From positions 1-29,633 of IMG/VR virus record IMGVR_UViG_3300046167_000320: a stretch of 29,633 bases of DNA. One strand, 5' to 3'. The stretch comes from a virus. The position numbers were made by a program, and so were the translations under genes. Numbering within the stretch: the first letter of the stretch is position 1; every line of letters begins with the position of its first letter. The notes beneath the pieces were generated by a model. That model worked only from the letters and a program-made list of their open reading frames with translations. It was not told the DNA's origin and did no database searches. Below are positions 14,734-22,817 of this stretch, in pieces.

Positions 14734-15561
14734 ATGGCTGACCTACATCAAGTACAGATCAATGAAGTAAACGAGGAGGAGAACATCTCCCTCGAACAAC
14801 AAGCTGCTATGCAAGAAGAAGCAGCTAACCAGCGTAACCAAACGCTTGAAGCCGACCCCAAGGAAGGCAAAGAGACTATCGAAGAACAGCTCAAAGAAGA
14901 CGAGCCAGAAGCCAAGGAAGAAGAACGCCCAGAGTGGCTCGACGAGAAGTTCGAGAGCCCCGAAGAAATGGCTAAGGCTTACAAGGAGCTTCAGAAGAAG
15001 ATGTCCAAGCCCAAGGCAGAGAAGAAAGAAGCCAAAGCTGAAGACGCTTCTCCCGTAGAGGCAACCACAGGTGCTATTGATGCGGCTCGTGGTGAGTTCG
15101 CTGAGAGCGGTGAGTTGTCCGACAAGACCTTTGATGCCCTAGAGCAAGCAGGTCTTCCTCGTGAGTTCGTAGAGCAATACATCGCTGGTCAACAAGCTAT
15201 GTCCGTTCAACAAGCCGCTACCATCCAAGAGTCTATTGGTGGTGCTGGTAACTACGAAGCTATGTCCGAGTGGGCTGGTGAGAACCTTGCTGATGGCGAC
15301 CTAGATGCCTTTAACGACATCGTCGAAGGTGGCTCAGTAGAGCAAGCTCGTGTAGCTGTTAAAGGACTATATGCTCAGTTCCAAGCGGCTGGCGGCAAAG
15401 GCCCCTCGCTCGTCCAAGGATCCACTTCAGGTGACGCAGGTGTAAAGCCATTTGGTTCTACAGCGCAAGTTACAGAAGCTATGCGTGATCCTCGTTATGC
15501 CAGTGATCCAGCTTATCGTGAAAACGTAGAGAAGCGGATGGCTGTTTCCTCAATCTTTTAA
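14734..15561 (+). CDS. Scaffold / capsid assembly protein (T7 gp9-like)
   Basis: 275 residues (T7 gp9: 307). Highly acidic N-terminal half with many Glu/Gln/Ala residues, the DEKFESPEEMAKAYKELQKK block diagnostic of gp9-type scaffolds, and a less charged C-terminal part ending in TEAMRDPRYASDPAYRENVEKR. The scaffold directs procapsid assembly and is removed on packaging. It starts 11 bp after the portal gene; order portal-scaffold-capsid is as in T7, except that four small genes are placed before the capsid gene here. Confidence 0.92.
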   Translation: MADLHQVQINEVNEEENISLEQQAAMQEEAANQRNQTLEADPKEGKETIEEQLKEDEPEAKEEERPEWLDEKFESPEEMAKAYKELQKKMSKPKAEKKEAKAEDASPVEATTGAIDAARGEFAESGELSDKTFDALEQAGLPREFVEQYIAGQQAMSVQQAATIQESIGGAGNYEAMSEWAGENLADGDLDAFNDIVEGGSVEQARVAVKGLYAQFQAAGGKGPSLVQGSTSGDAGVKPFGSTAQVTEAMRDPRYASDPAYRENVEKRMAVSSIF

Positions 15562-15580
15562 CCAATAAATAAATAATATT

Positions 15581-15985
15581 ATGCCTATTGAACTTATAGC
15601 AATGCTCGGCGGCGGTGTGTCAGGCTTTGTAATGAAAATGATTGCCGCACAAGGAGAAGCTCAGACTCGCAACTTCGAGATGCTCCTTCAAAAACAAGTC
15701 ACAGCAGATGAATCAGCAGATAAAGCAGAAGCTCGTGGTGGCGTATGGATTAGGCGTGTGTTCGTCTTCTTTATACTGTTTGCTGTTATCGTAGCTCCAT
15801 TCCTACTTTCCCTCGTAGGCACTCCCGTAACTGTTGAGAAAGAAGGACTCGGTGGTATCTTTTCACTCATCGGTCTCGGAGCTGGTAGCTGGGAATCCCT
15901 GAACGGTTTCGTCCTGTTACCAGAAGTCCGCCAAGCAATGCTTGCTATCGTAGGCTTCTACTTCGGCTCTTCGCAGGTTCGCTAA
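15581..15985 (+). CDS. Small membrane protein, holin candidate
   Basis: 134 residues. Short N-terminal hydrophobic/Gly-rich segment (IELIAMLGGGVSGFVMKMIA), a charged middle, then a strong membrane helix about residues 56-80 (RRVFVFFILFAVIVAPFLLS) and a second hydrophobic C-terminal region about 90-130. Two or three membrane segments plus the muralytic gene immediately after it (TTG 1 bp past its stop) suggest a holin-endolysin pair. Similar proteins occur as uncharacterised membrane proteins in marine podoviruses, so holin is inference from context. Confidence 0.6.
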   Translation: MPIELIAMLGGGVSGFVMKMIAAQGEAQTRNFEMLLQKQVTADESADKAEARGGVWIRRVFVFFILFAVIVAPFLLSLVGTPVTVEKEGLGGIFSLIGLGAGSWESLNGFVLLPEVRQAMLAIVGFYFGSSQVR

Positions 15986-15986
15986 C

Positions 15987-16481
15987 TTGATCCCTAAAAT
16001 TGCAGTCCTGTTGTTGCTAGTTGCTGGGTGTTGTCCAGCCACTCCTTCAATAACCCTTAAAGACTTCGTTAAGTTAATCCCTCAGTGGGAAGTCTACCCT
16101 GATAGTCCTCACGATGTAGTGGGTGACAACGGGGCTGCTTACGGTCACTACCAGATCCACAAGGTAATGGTAGATGATTACAACCGTATAACGGGTTCTA
16201 AAGCCTCCCATACGGACGTATTTGACCCAGCGTTCGGCCAGAGGGTCGCGTATACTGTCCTGAGTCACTACGCAAAGCACATTAAAGCCTCTGGGGTTAC
16301 ACCTACGGCTGACCACATGCTGTTCATCTGGAATGGTGGAGGTGGTGCATGGAAACGCGTAGAGAATCCCCGAGCTGACCAGAAGCAAATCAATCTTAAT
16401 ATCTACAGAAGTAGAGCAACCCTAATAATAAATAACTATCTAAATGAAAAGAAAAGGCGTCAGTCTCCGCAAGGAGCATAA
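15987..16481 (+). CDS. Muralytic enzyme candidate with lipoprotein-type signal (endolysin / transglycosylase-like)
   Basis: 164 residues from TTG at 15987, the only start that includes the hydrophobic leader. Residues 4-15 form a signal with a lipobox-like LVAG-C15. The body resembles the lysozyme-like/lytic transglycosylase fold: an acidic residue in IPQWEVYPD (candidate catalytic Glu), GAAYGHYQIH (G-x-x-Q motif), VFDPAFGQRVAYTVLSHY (family DP-x-N-x-x-x-A-like stretch) and FIWNGGGGAWKR (NGG near the end). It would cleave peptidoglycan for lysis after export. A lipid-anchored endolysin is unusual; a simple cleavable signal is possible. It overlaps the next gene by 38 bp. Confidence 0.68.
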   Translation: MIPKIAVLLLLVAGCCPATPSITLKDFVKLIPQWEVYPDSPHDVVGDNGAAYGHYQIHKVMVDDYNRITGSKASHTDVFDPAFGQRVAYTVLSHYAKHIKASGVTPTADHMLFIWNGGGGAWKRVENPRADQKQINLNIYRSRATLIINNYLNEKKRRQSPQGA

Positions 16482-16683
16482 ATCTTCCAAAGGTGGTCTC
16501 ACCGCTAAAGGGCGGAAGTATTACAACTCGAAGACTGGCTCCAATCTAAAAGCACCTCAGCCCAAAGGAGGCTCTCGTAAGAAATCCTTCTGTGCTCGTA
16601 TGGGTGGCGTCAAAGGCCCCATGAAGGATTCCAAAGGTCGCCCAACACGTAAGGCTTTGGCACTAAAAAGATGGAAATGCTAA
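16444..16683 (+). CDS. Small basic conserved phage protein (DUF6321-like)
   Basis: 79 residues, very basic. It carries the blocks SLRKEHKSSKGGLTAKGRKY, TGSNLKAPQPKGGSRKKSFC, ARMGGVKGPMKD and GRPTRKALALKRWKC, which I recognise as a widely conserved short protein of T7-like and other marine phages (DUF6321-like). Two cysteines near the C-terminal half. Function unknown; the charge suggests nucleic-acid or virion-DNA contact. It overlaps the muralytic gene and is followed 1 bp later by another tiny basic gene. Confidence 0.75.
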   Translation: MKRKGVSLRKEHKSSKGGLTAKGRKYYNSKTGSNLKAPQPKGGSRKKSFCARMGGVKGPMKDSKGRPTRKALALKRWKC

Positions 16684-16684
16684 T

Positions 16685-16807
16685 ATGAGCTTATACAAAA
16701 ACATTAATCGTCGCCGTAAACTCGGCATCTCTCGCAGTAAGAAGAAATCTACCGTGAGTAATAAAGCCTATTCAAATATGAAGAAGGGCTTTCCAAAAAA
16801 GAAGTAA
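16685..16807 (+). CDS. Very small basic protein of unknown function
   Basis: 40 residues from the ATG at 16685: begins MSLYKNINRRRKLGISRSKK and ends GFPKKK. It is strongly basic and Ser/Lys/Arg-rich. Proteins with the same MSLYxNIN opening and FPKKK ending occur next to the preceding family in marine podoviruses, as far as I can recall, which supports it as real. It starts directly after the previous gene's stop and precedes a 149-bp leader of the capsid gene. Function unknown. Confidence 0.6.
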   Translation: MSLYKNINRRRKLGISRSKKKSTVSNKAYSNMKKGFPKKK

Positions 16808-16898
16808 ACCAATTTCGTTCGTATCCGCAAGTAGTAACAGCTTTGCCCTCCGAGGAGGATAACCTAGCGGTGAACCAAGTGAGTAAGAACAACCAACT

Positions 16899-16921
16899 GT
16901 AGTCCCCACTCTGGGAGCTAC
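16899..16921 (+). promoter_or_regulatory. Hairpin in the capsid gene leader
   Basis: GTAGTCCC, loop CACTCT, GGGAGCTAC: eight base pairs with one bulged G. It lies 35 bp before the capsid ATG in a 149-bp non-coding leader and has no T-run, so it is not a terminator. In T7, RNase III processing hairpins and the phi10 promoter precede gene 10; an mRNA-processing or stabilising element is a reasonable reading. The rest of 16808-16956 shows no gene and no recognised promoter. Confidence 0.4.
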
Positions 16922-16956
16922 TCTAAGTAAACTAACTCAAAAATAGAAATAATATA

Positions 16957-17977
16957 ATGGCTAATACAAGTCCGTCCCGTTTGGGACAAGTAAACGGTTC
17001 TGGAGACGTCGATAGTCTCTTTCTCAAAGTGTTCTCGGGAGAAATCCTGACGACTTTCGAGGAGCAGAACATAATGAAGGATCTCCACATGGTCCGCACC
17101 ATCTCGTCTGGTAAGACAGCTCAGTTCCCTGTTACAGGTGTCGCTGATGCTAAATATCACACTGTTGGTGAAGACATCGTGGACAGCTCTAACAGCTACC
17201 TATCAACCATCAAGCACGCTGAGCGCACCATCAACATCGATGACGTTCTGATTGCTTCGACATTCATCGCCAACATCGATGAGCTCAAGAACCACTACGA
17301 CGTCCGTAGCATCTACGCTAAGGAACTCGGTAAGGCTCTTGCTAAGCGCTTCGACATTGCCACCATGAAGACTCTCTTCGCTGCTGCTGGTGGTACGTCT
17401 CCTATCGGTGGTAACGGTGGTACAAGCATCTCTGGTGCTACTACTGACACTGCTGCTGGTCTTGTTGACTCGCTCTACGCTGTTGCTCGCTCTCTTGACG
17501 AGAAAGATGCTCCAGATGAAGGTCGTTTCGCTATCTTGACTCCTTCTCAGTACTACACTCTCCTCACTTCCGACAACGTCGCTATCAATCGTGACACTGG
17601 TGGTGTAGGTAATGTTGCAACTGGTAAGATCGCTCAGGTCGCTGGTATCAACCTCTTCAAGAGCAACCACCTCGACAGCGTTATCGGTCTCGGTGATGCT
17701 TCTGCTGTTGCAACTGACGACGGTGCTGCAAACAACGACGTGTTCGGTGCTGGCGGTGCTGGCTACAACGGTGACTTCTCCGCTCTTAGCGGTACAGCAT
17801 CTGCTAAGGGATTCCTTGCAGGTACTAAGGAAGCTATCGGAACTGTTAAGCTCCTCGATCTTGCTACTGAAAGCGAGTACCAAATCCAACGTCAAGGTAC
17901 TCTGTTCGTTGCTAAATACGCAATGGGACATGGCGTCTCTTCGCCCAGAATGCTCTGTTAAGGTTCTTCCTGCATAA
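16957..17977 (+). CDS. Major capsid protein (T7 gp10A-like), frame break near the 3' end
   Basis: About 339 residues after repair (T7 gp10A: 345). Recognisable blocks: LKVFSGEILTTFEEQNIM, HMVRTISSGKTAQFPVTG, GEDIVDSS, RTINIDDVLIAS, LGKALAKRFDIATMKTL, and the end AKYAMGHGV followed by RPE, as in T7 AKYAMGHGGLRPEAAG. As written, the first frame runs past the break at about 17938-17942 to a stop at 17961 (SSPRMLC). The +1 frame gives RPECSVKVLPA and stops at 17977, which is the homologous C-terminus. Unlike T7 10A/10B, which uses -1 slippage, this break is +1 and resembles the other indels in the window. HK97-fold coat protein. Confidence 0.93.
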
Positions 17978-17994
17978 GCAATAATCATTAATCT

Positions 17995-18032
17995 GAGACC
18001 CCCTTGGGACGATCCCCTTGGGGTCTCTTTTT
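17995..18032 (+). terminator. Strong rho-independent terminator after the capsid gene
   Basis: Outer stem GAGACCCC (17995-18002) with GGGGTCTC (18020-18027), inner GGGA/TCCC helix, then TTTTT. It lies 17 bp after the capsid stop, the same place as the T7 late terminator T-phi. As in T7 it would reduce, not abolish, transcription into the tail genes, giving excess coat protein. Confidence 0.9.
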
Positions 18033-18055
18033 AAACCACACAACCCAAGATATAT

Positions 18056-18436
18056 TTGAAAGAAACTAAAAAGTGTAATAAGTGTAATGAGGTTAAGCCT
18101 CTGGATATGTTCCATAATAGGACTTACTCGCCTGACGGTAAAAGAAACCAATGCAAGAGGTGTCGTTCCGAAGAAGCGTGGAAACGCGTTTATGGATTAG
18201 AAGCTGGAGAATATGACACACTACTAGCATCTCAAAAAGGCGTTTGCGCTATTTGTGGCACCGACTCGCCTACCACCACTCAAGAAGACACTCACAAACA
18301 CTTATTCGTAGACCATTGTCACACCTCAGGAGCCGTTAGAGGTCTCCTCTGTAGTTCTTGCAATACTGGTCTCGGACTTTTCAAAGACAACCCTGAGCGT
18401 CTAAAAGCCGCCATTCAATATTTAACAAAGAAATAA
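18056..18436 (+). CDS. Endonuclease VII-like HNH nuclease (freestanding homing-type)
   Basis: 126 residues from TTG at 18056, the first start in frame and directly after the terminator. The N-terminal zinc module is CNKCNEVK and CKRCRSEEAW; the nuclease core is GVCAICG, FVDHCHTSGAVRGLLCSSCN, TGLGLFKDNPERL. It matches the recombination endonuclease VII family (T4 gp49 fold, two CxxC knuckles and DHCH). The C-terminal half is clearly paralogous to the interrupted gene at 9114-9551, the N-terminal halves are not. It is inserted between the capsid terminator and gp11 and ends 1 bp before gp11. Its location suggests a mobile homing nuclease. Confidence 0.85.
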   Translation: MKETKKCNKCNEVKPLDMFHNRTYSPDGKRNQCKRCRSEEAWKRVYGLEAGEYDTLLASQKGVCAICGTDSPTTTQEDTHKHLFVDHCHTSGAVRGLLCSSCNTGLGLFKDNPERLKAAIQYLTKK

Positions 18437-18437
18437 T

Positions 18438-18791
18438 ATGCCAACAACTGACATCTCGACTACTCTCCTTGAGTCCGTAAATATCGTGCTTGCGAACTTA
18501 GGTGAAGCACCAGTTAATACTTTATCTGCTAGTGCCTTGCCTCAGCAAGTATCGCTGGCGTTAAACACGATTGATGAGGTCAGTACCGATATTCAGTCTA
18601 AAGGCTGGTGGTTCAATCAACAAACTGGTGGCAACTACAGCACCACAGCAAACATTGTTATCTATCCGAGCAACACGGCGAACGCTTGGAGCTCCAGACA
18701 TCCCAGAGGAAGCAAGACGGTACATTACAATCCGTTCCTCTCGCATCGCACAAACACGCTTAATTGGCTCAGAAGAGCTACAGAAATTTAG
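18438..18791 (+). CDS. Tail tubular protein A (gp11), first module, N-terminal segment
   Basis: N-terminus of a gp11-like tail tube gatekeeper: ESVNIVLANLGEAPVNTL, QVSLALNTIDEVSTDIQSKG and GWWFNQQ match T7 gp11 (NDILASIGEPPVSTL, IQSRGWTFN). The true frame extends to about 18686; removing one T from TT at 18686-18687 gives ANAGAPDIPEEARRYITIRSS, the middle of gp11. The rest of this reading (to 18791) is out of frame. The full repaired gene, 18438-20070, gives about 543 residues, far longer than T7 gp11 (196). Confidence 0.85.
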   Translation: MPTTDISTTLLESVNIVLANLGEAPVNTLSASALPQQVSLALNTIDEVSTDIQSKGWWFNQQTGGNYSTTANIVIYPSNTANAWSSRHPRGSKTVHYNPFLSHRTNTLNWLRRATEI

Positions 18792-20070
18792 TTACAATGA
18801 GGAGCTAGTCAGTCTAGCAATCCTCCAACAAGCTCACGTCCGCAACTCTAACGGCGTTCTAGACTTCAACGATTTCCCAGCGGAACTTAGAGGCCTCGGT
18901 ATGGACGAGGTTATGTTCCTTCAAGGGACAGTAGAAGAGAAGATTGGAACCCTACGTCTTGGAGGTGAACTAGCTAATACAGCTAAGACCAAAGCTGAGA
19001 CGGCGCTCATCGCTGACCAAGAGGCATTAGTTACCGCTCAAGTTCTCACGGAGGCTGAGAATACAGCCAAAGTTGCCGCTGAGACTTCCCTCCTAGGTGA
19101 GCAGGAAGACCTAGTAGAAGCTCAAGCTTTAGACGTAGCAGCTGATACTACTCTTAAAGGTAAACAGGGCAGTCTTGTGGATGCTCAAACTACCGACGTT
19201 GCAGCAGATACGACCCTTAAAGGAAAACAGGGTTCCCTAGTTGATGCTCAAGCTACAGATGTTGCCGCCGATACTACTCTCAAGGGTAAACAAGGCTCCT
19301 TGGTAGACGCTCAAACTACCGACGTGGCCGCAGACACTACTCTGAAAGGCAAGCAAGGCTCCTTGGTAGATGCTCAAGCTACCGACGTAGCGTCAGACAC
19401 AGCCCTAAAGACAGCCCAGAAAGACCAATTACTAGCCCAGACTGCTATCGAAGTTGCCGCTGAAAAAGCATTCTATGATGGGGTTGTAGCTGGCACTCAG
19501 GATACCTACCGAGACTACGCTTCTGAAATGCGTATCATGGGTGTCCAAGAGTCCACGTTCCAGCAGACTCCCGCTTACAAGAAGGTAGAGCTACTCAAGG
19601 ACGCCGCGAAGCTACGCATAGTGACGGCCACAGAGACAAGCACAGATGCCACAGAACTCCTAGAGGTCAACAAGGTGATGCGCTTTATTGGTGAGCCTCC
19701 AGTGACAGCTCTTAATGACAACTCATTAGCCTCTGAGTGTGTTCGCCTACTGCGCGACACAGACACAGAGCTACAAGGCCGTGGGTGGTATTTCAACATA
19801 GAAGAAGTAGACGATGAGGATGTTATTGTTCCTAAGTCACTAGTAGATACCCCACAGAAATACCGAGAGTATCTCAACGTCCGTGTAGCTATCCTACTGA
19901 CCGAGCTATATCCGCAGAGTGGCATAGACATCCAGAGGCTTCCTAAGATGGAATTAGAGCTACGTGCTTACTTCAAAGACCGAGAGTTTGATGATGCTAA
20001 CTACTCAGTATTTGACAACTACGACGCCGCTTCCAGAATTGGTATCAACCGCAACTACGATCTTACATAA
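18688..20070 (+). CDS. Tail tubular protein A (gp11), rest of module 1, repeat linker and second gp11 module
   Basis: Continues gp11: IPEEARRYITIRSSRIAQTR finishes module 1 (about to 18960). Then comes an Ala/Thr/Gln-rich linker holding a 21-residue tandem repeat (19132-19446), and from about 19660 a second gp11-like module: LEVNKVMRFIGEPPVTAL, LRDTDTELQGRGWYFN, YREYLNVRVAILLTEL, ending FDNYDAASRIGINRNYDLT. The two modules share the GExPVxxL, IQ/LQxxGWxFN and RxYxxxR signatures in the same order, so the protein is an internal duplication joined by a probable coiled coil. The stop overlaps the gp12 ATG (TAATG). Confidence 0.85.
   Translation, partial: GAPDIPEEARRYITIRSSRIAQTRLIGSEELQKFSYNEELVSLAILQQAHVRNSNGVLDFNDFPAELRGLGMDEVMFLQGTVEEKIGTLRLGGELANTAKTKAETALIADQEALVTAQVLTEAENTAKVAAETSLLGEQEDLVEAQALDVAADTTLKGKQGSLVDAQTTDVAADTTLKGKQGSLVDAQATDVAADTTLKGKQGSLVDAQTTDVAADTTLKGKQGSLVDAQATDVASDTALKTAQKDQLLAQTAIEVAAEKAFYDGVVAGTQDTYRDYASEMRIMGVQESTFQQTPAYKKVELLKDAAKLRIVTATETSTDATELLEVNKVMRFIGEPPVTALNDNSLASECVRLLRDTDTELQGRGWYFNIEEVDDEDVIVPKSLVDTPQKYREYLNVRVAILLTELYPQSGIDIQRLPKMELELRAYFKDREFDDANYSVFDNYDAASRIGINRNYDLT
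19069..19446 (+). repeat. 63-bp (21-residue) tandem repeat inside gp11
   Basis: Copies start at 19132, 19195, 19258 and 19321 with the unit DVAADTTLKGKQGSLVDAQT plus T. A degenerate copy lies on each side (19069 and 19384), and weaker traces extend further. The four central units are identical in protein except for an alternating TT/AT at the end, yet differ at many third codon positions. 21 residues equal three heptads, fitting a coiled-coil or helical rod. Confidence 0.9.
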
Positions 20071-22817
20071 TGGCTTTAATTAACACTTCGGTTCCTAACC
20101 TTATTCAAGGTGTCTCTCAACAACCTGATGCCACTCGTTTTGATGGCCAATGTGAGGAGCAGGAAAATGCTCTTAGCTCTGTTGCGGAGGGACTGAAGAA
20201 ACGCCCTAACACTCGGCATGTTGCTAGGTTGTTAGAGGAGGCTATTGATGATGATAGCTTTGTTCACTTTATCAATCGAAGCGACGAAGAGAAGTATGTA
20301 GTCATCCATGATACTAATTCACTTCAAGTTTGGAATCTCGACGGAACACCTTGTACTATTAACGGGGCGGCTTCTTATAACCAAGCGGGTTCATACTTAG
20401 TTACTCAAAATCCACTAAAAGATTTAAAAGCATTAACAATAGCCGATGGGACATTTCTGCTTAATTCAGAGCAACAGGTTGGGTTGGATTCTACACATTC
20501 CCCAGAGTTGGAAAAAGAAGCATTAGTATTTGTTAAGCAAGGAGACTACTCAAAGAAGTATAATCTACATCTAGAAGGCTCCTTTGCTACTGGAGGAGCA
20601 TCAGGGGATATAGCAGCAGCCACTATTAATATGATTCCTAGTGGTGGTAATAACATGAAGGTAGGCTCGGTAACTATAACTGATGGAGGAACCCTATACG
20701 AAGCGGGGACTACAACTACATTTTCAATACCAACAGAACATACCACGCTGGCGGGAGCCAACCCGTATACGTTAAATACATTAAGTGACGCTGTGTTTGA
20801 AATTAGCGTCAATAGTAATGGGACAATACAAAACAATGTTAACATTTTAAATGCTGGGTCTTACCAGTACAAAAGCACTAATTTACTTAATCAAGCTTTT
20901 TACGAAACAAGCTCCTTTACTGAAACCACCACTGTATCAGCCCCTACTGGCACTGGTCCTTCTACTGAGACTGTAGTAGAAGCTGAATCATCATCTACGG
21001 ATGCGGATACACAAAACATTCTTACTCTAATAGAAACAGAATTTGTTACTAACTTTCCAGTAAATAATAATACCGACGATGATTTCACAACCCACAAAGA
21101 GGGCAACCTTTTAGTAATAACGCGTGATAACAATAAAACAGATTTTAAAATATCAGGTAGTGACGGTCTTGCAGATACAGGACTGGGAGTTGTTTATAAA
21201 GAAGTTAATTCGATAAGTGATTTACCTGTCTATGCTAAGAATGGTTTTCGCGTAAAAGTTATAGGAGACGCAGAACTTAGCGAGGATGATTACTACGTAA
21301 AATTCGAAACTACTGATGGTCAGACTTATGGTAATGGAAGTTGGGTTGAGTGTATTGCGCCTAATGTCAGATTTGGATTTAATTCAAACACCCTTCCACA
21401 TATACTTCTAAATACTGCTCTTAACACTTTCACCTTGGAAGTAATGCCAGTAAGAGACAGAGGTGCGGGAGATGATATTACAAACCCTCTTCCGTCCTTT
21501 TCCGCACAAACAATCAGCAATCTGTTCTTCTTTAAGAATAGATTAGGGTTCCTCAGTAATGAAAACATTATTCTTTCTGAAAGCGGCTTGGGTGCGCTTA
21601 ACACCTCAAATAATTTAGAATACAATTTCCTTAGAACGACAGTGACAACACTACTAGACTCTGATCCTATTGACGTATCGGTAGCTAGTAGCCGCGTGAC
21701 TAACCTTAAAGCCGCCAAGGGCTTTCAAGAGAACCTTGTGTTGTTCTCAGAGAGCGGACAGTTCGTTCTAAAGGGTGGAGACGTTCTTACACCAAAGACA
21801 GTAAGCATCACTCCAATTACTAACTTCAGTTTTGAAGATAAAGTAGACCCACTCCCGCTAGGTTCTTACATCTACTTCCCATTCACTCGCGGCGCATTTA
21901 CGGGTATGCGTGAGTTCAATATCAACGCTTCTAATGACACCTACGATGCCGCAGAGGTGACTGAGCACGTTCCTGCTTACATTCCTAAAGACATCATTGA
22001 TATGGCGGGAACCACGTCAGAGGACATGCTTGCTCTTCTGAGCTCTGACGAGAAAGGTTCGCTATACATATACAATTACTTCTGGAACAACAATCAGAAA
22101 GTCCTGAGTGCTTGGTCTAAGTTTACCTTCACGGGTGAGATACGAGGTATTCAGTTTATCGAGTCTACTCTCTATGCGGTCATAACCAACAACGGTGAAA
22201 CGAACCTCGTAGAGATGCCCTTAGAGTCTGGCTTAAAGGATAATGCTGGTTATGTTACGCACTTAGACAGTCGAGTGTCTACCACAGTAGACATTGGCGA
22301 TAATACAATCACCCTACCGTACACCCCAGAGGACAACTCAGTGGAAGTCTACACGACTGATGGGTTAGCCCTTAACTGCACCAATAGCGGCTCTACGGTC
22401 ACCCTAAGCAACCCTGTGTCGGCTGATACTGACGTCTGGGTAGGTATTCCTTACACAATGAAGTATACGTTCTCTGAGCAACTCTTTAAAGCTCAAGCAG
22501 GCAACGGTAAGAGTCCCTCTAATGCCGCCAAGATGATGATCCGTAATGGTTCTCTCTACTACGATAATACCAGCTACTTCAAAGTTAAGGTTACTCCTAA
22601 GTTCCGTGATACCTATGAGAATGTCTTTACTCCTGACGTAGTTGGTTCTTCTACCATAGGAGCTCTAAGCCTCGACAGTGGCTTCTATCGCTTCCCTGTG
22701 TTCACCAAACCACAGGATACAACTATAACCATTGAAAACGAGAGTGCGCTACCTAGCACATTCCAGAGCGCCGAGTTTGAATCCTTTGTTCACTCCCGCT
22801 CTAACCGATATGGATAA
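20070..22817 (+). CDS. Tail tubular protein B (T7 gp12-like nozzle)
   Basis: 915 residues, longer than T7 gp12 (794), in a single uninterrupted frame. The N-terminus LINTSVPNLIQGVSQQPDATR followed by CEEQENALSSVAEGLKKRP is diagnostic. The conserved core includes ISNLFFFKNRLGFLSNENIILSESG and VASSRVTNLKAAKGFQENLVLFSESGQF, then the PKTVSITPITNFSFEDKVDPLP block. It forms the hexameric tail nozzle. Residues about 160-420 (20550-21320) are Ser/Thr/Asn-rich, poorly conserved in appearance, and written with A/T-richer codons than the part after about 21650, so this may be an exchanged insertion domain. It overlaps gp13 by 8 bp. Confidence 0.93.
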   Translation: MALINTSVPNLIQGVSQQPDATRFDGQCEEQENALSSVAEGLKKRPNTRHVARLLEEAIDDDSFVHFINRSDEEKYVVIHDTNSLQVWNLDGTPCTINGAASYNQAGSYLVTQNPLKDLKALTIADGTFLLNSEQQVGLDSTHSPELEKEALVFVKQGDYSKKYNLHLEGSFATGGASGDIAAATINMIPSGGNNMKVGSVTITDGGTLYEAGTTTTFSIPTEHTTLAGANPYTLNTLSDAVFEISVNSNGTIQNNVNILNAGSYQYKSTNLLNQAFYETSSFTETTTVSAPTGTGPSTETVVEAESSSTDADTQNILTLIETEFVTNFPVNNNTDDDFTTHKEGNLLVITRDNNKTDFKISGSDGLADTGLGVVYKEVNSISDLPVYAKNGFRVKVIGDAELSEDDYYVKFETTDGQTYGNGSWVECIAPNVRFGFNSNTLPHILLNTALNTFTLEVMPVRDRGAGDDITNPLPSFSAQTISNLFFFKNRLGFLSNENIILSESGLGALNTSNNLEYNFLRTTVTTLLDSDPIDVSVASSRVTNLKAAKGFQENLVLFSESGQFVLKGGDVLTPKTVSITPITNFSFEDKVDPLPLGSYIYFPFTRGAFTGMREFNINASNDTYDAAEVTEHVPAYIPKDIIDMAGTTSEDMLALLSSDEKGSLYIYNYFWNNNQKVLSAWSKFTFTGEIRGIQFIESTLYAVITNNGETNLVEMPLESGLKDNAGYVTHLDSRVSTTVDIGDNTITLPYTPEDNSVEVYTTDGLALNCTNSGSTVTLSNPVSADTDVWVGIPYTMKYTFSEQLFKAQAGNGKSPSNAAKMMIRNGSLYYDNTSYFKVKVTPKFRDTYENVFTPDVVGSSTIGALSLDSGFYRFPVFTKPQDTTITIENESALPSTFQSAEFESFVHSRSNRYG

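Noticed and set aside
17930-17977. T7-like 10A/10B capsid frameshift
   Set aside because: T7 uses a -1 slip to extend the coat protein. Here a +1 change is needed just to reach the conserved C-terminus, and the alternative reading ends after a few non-homologous residues.
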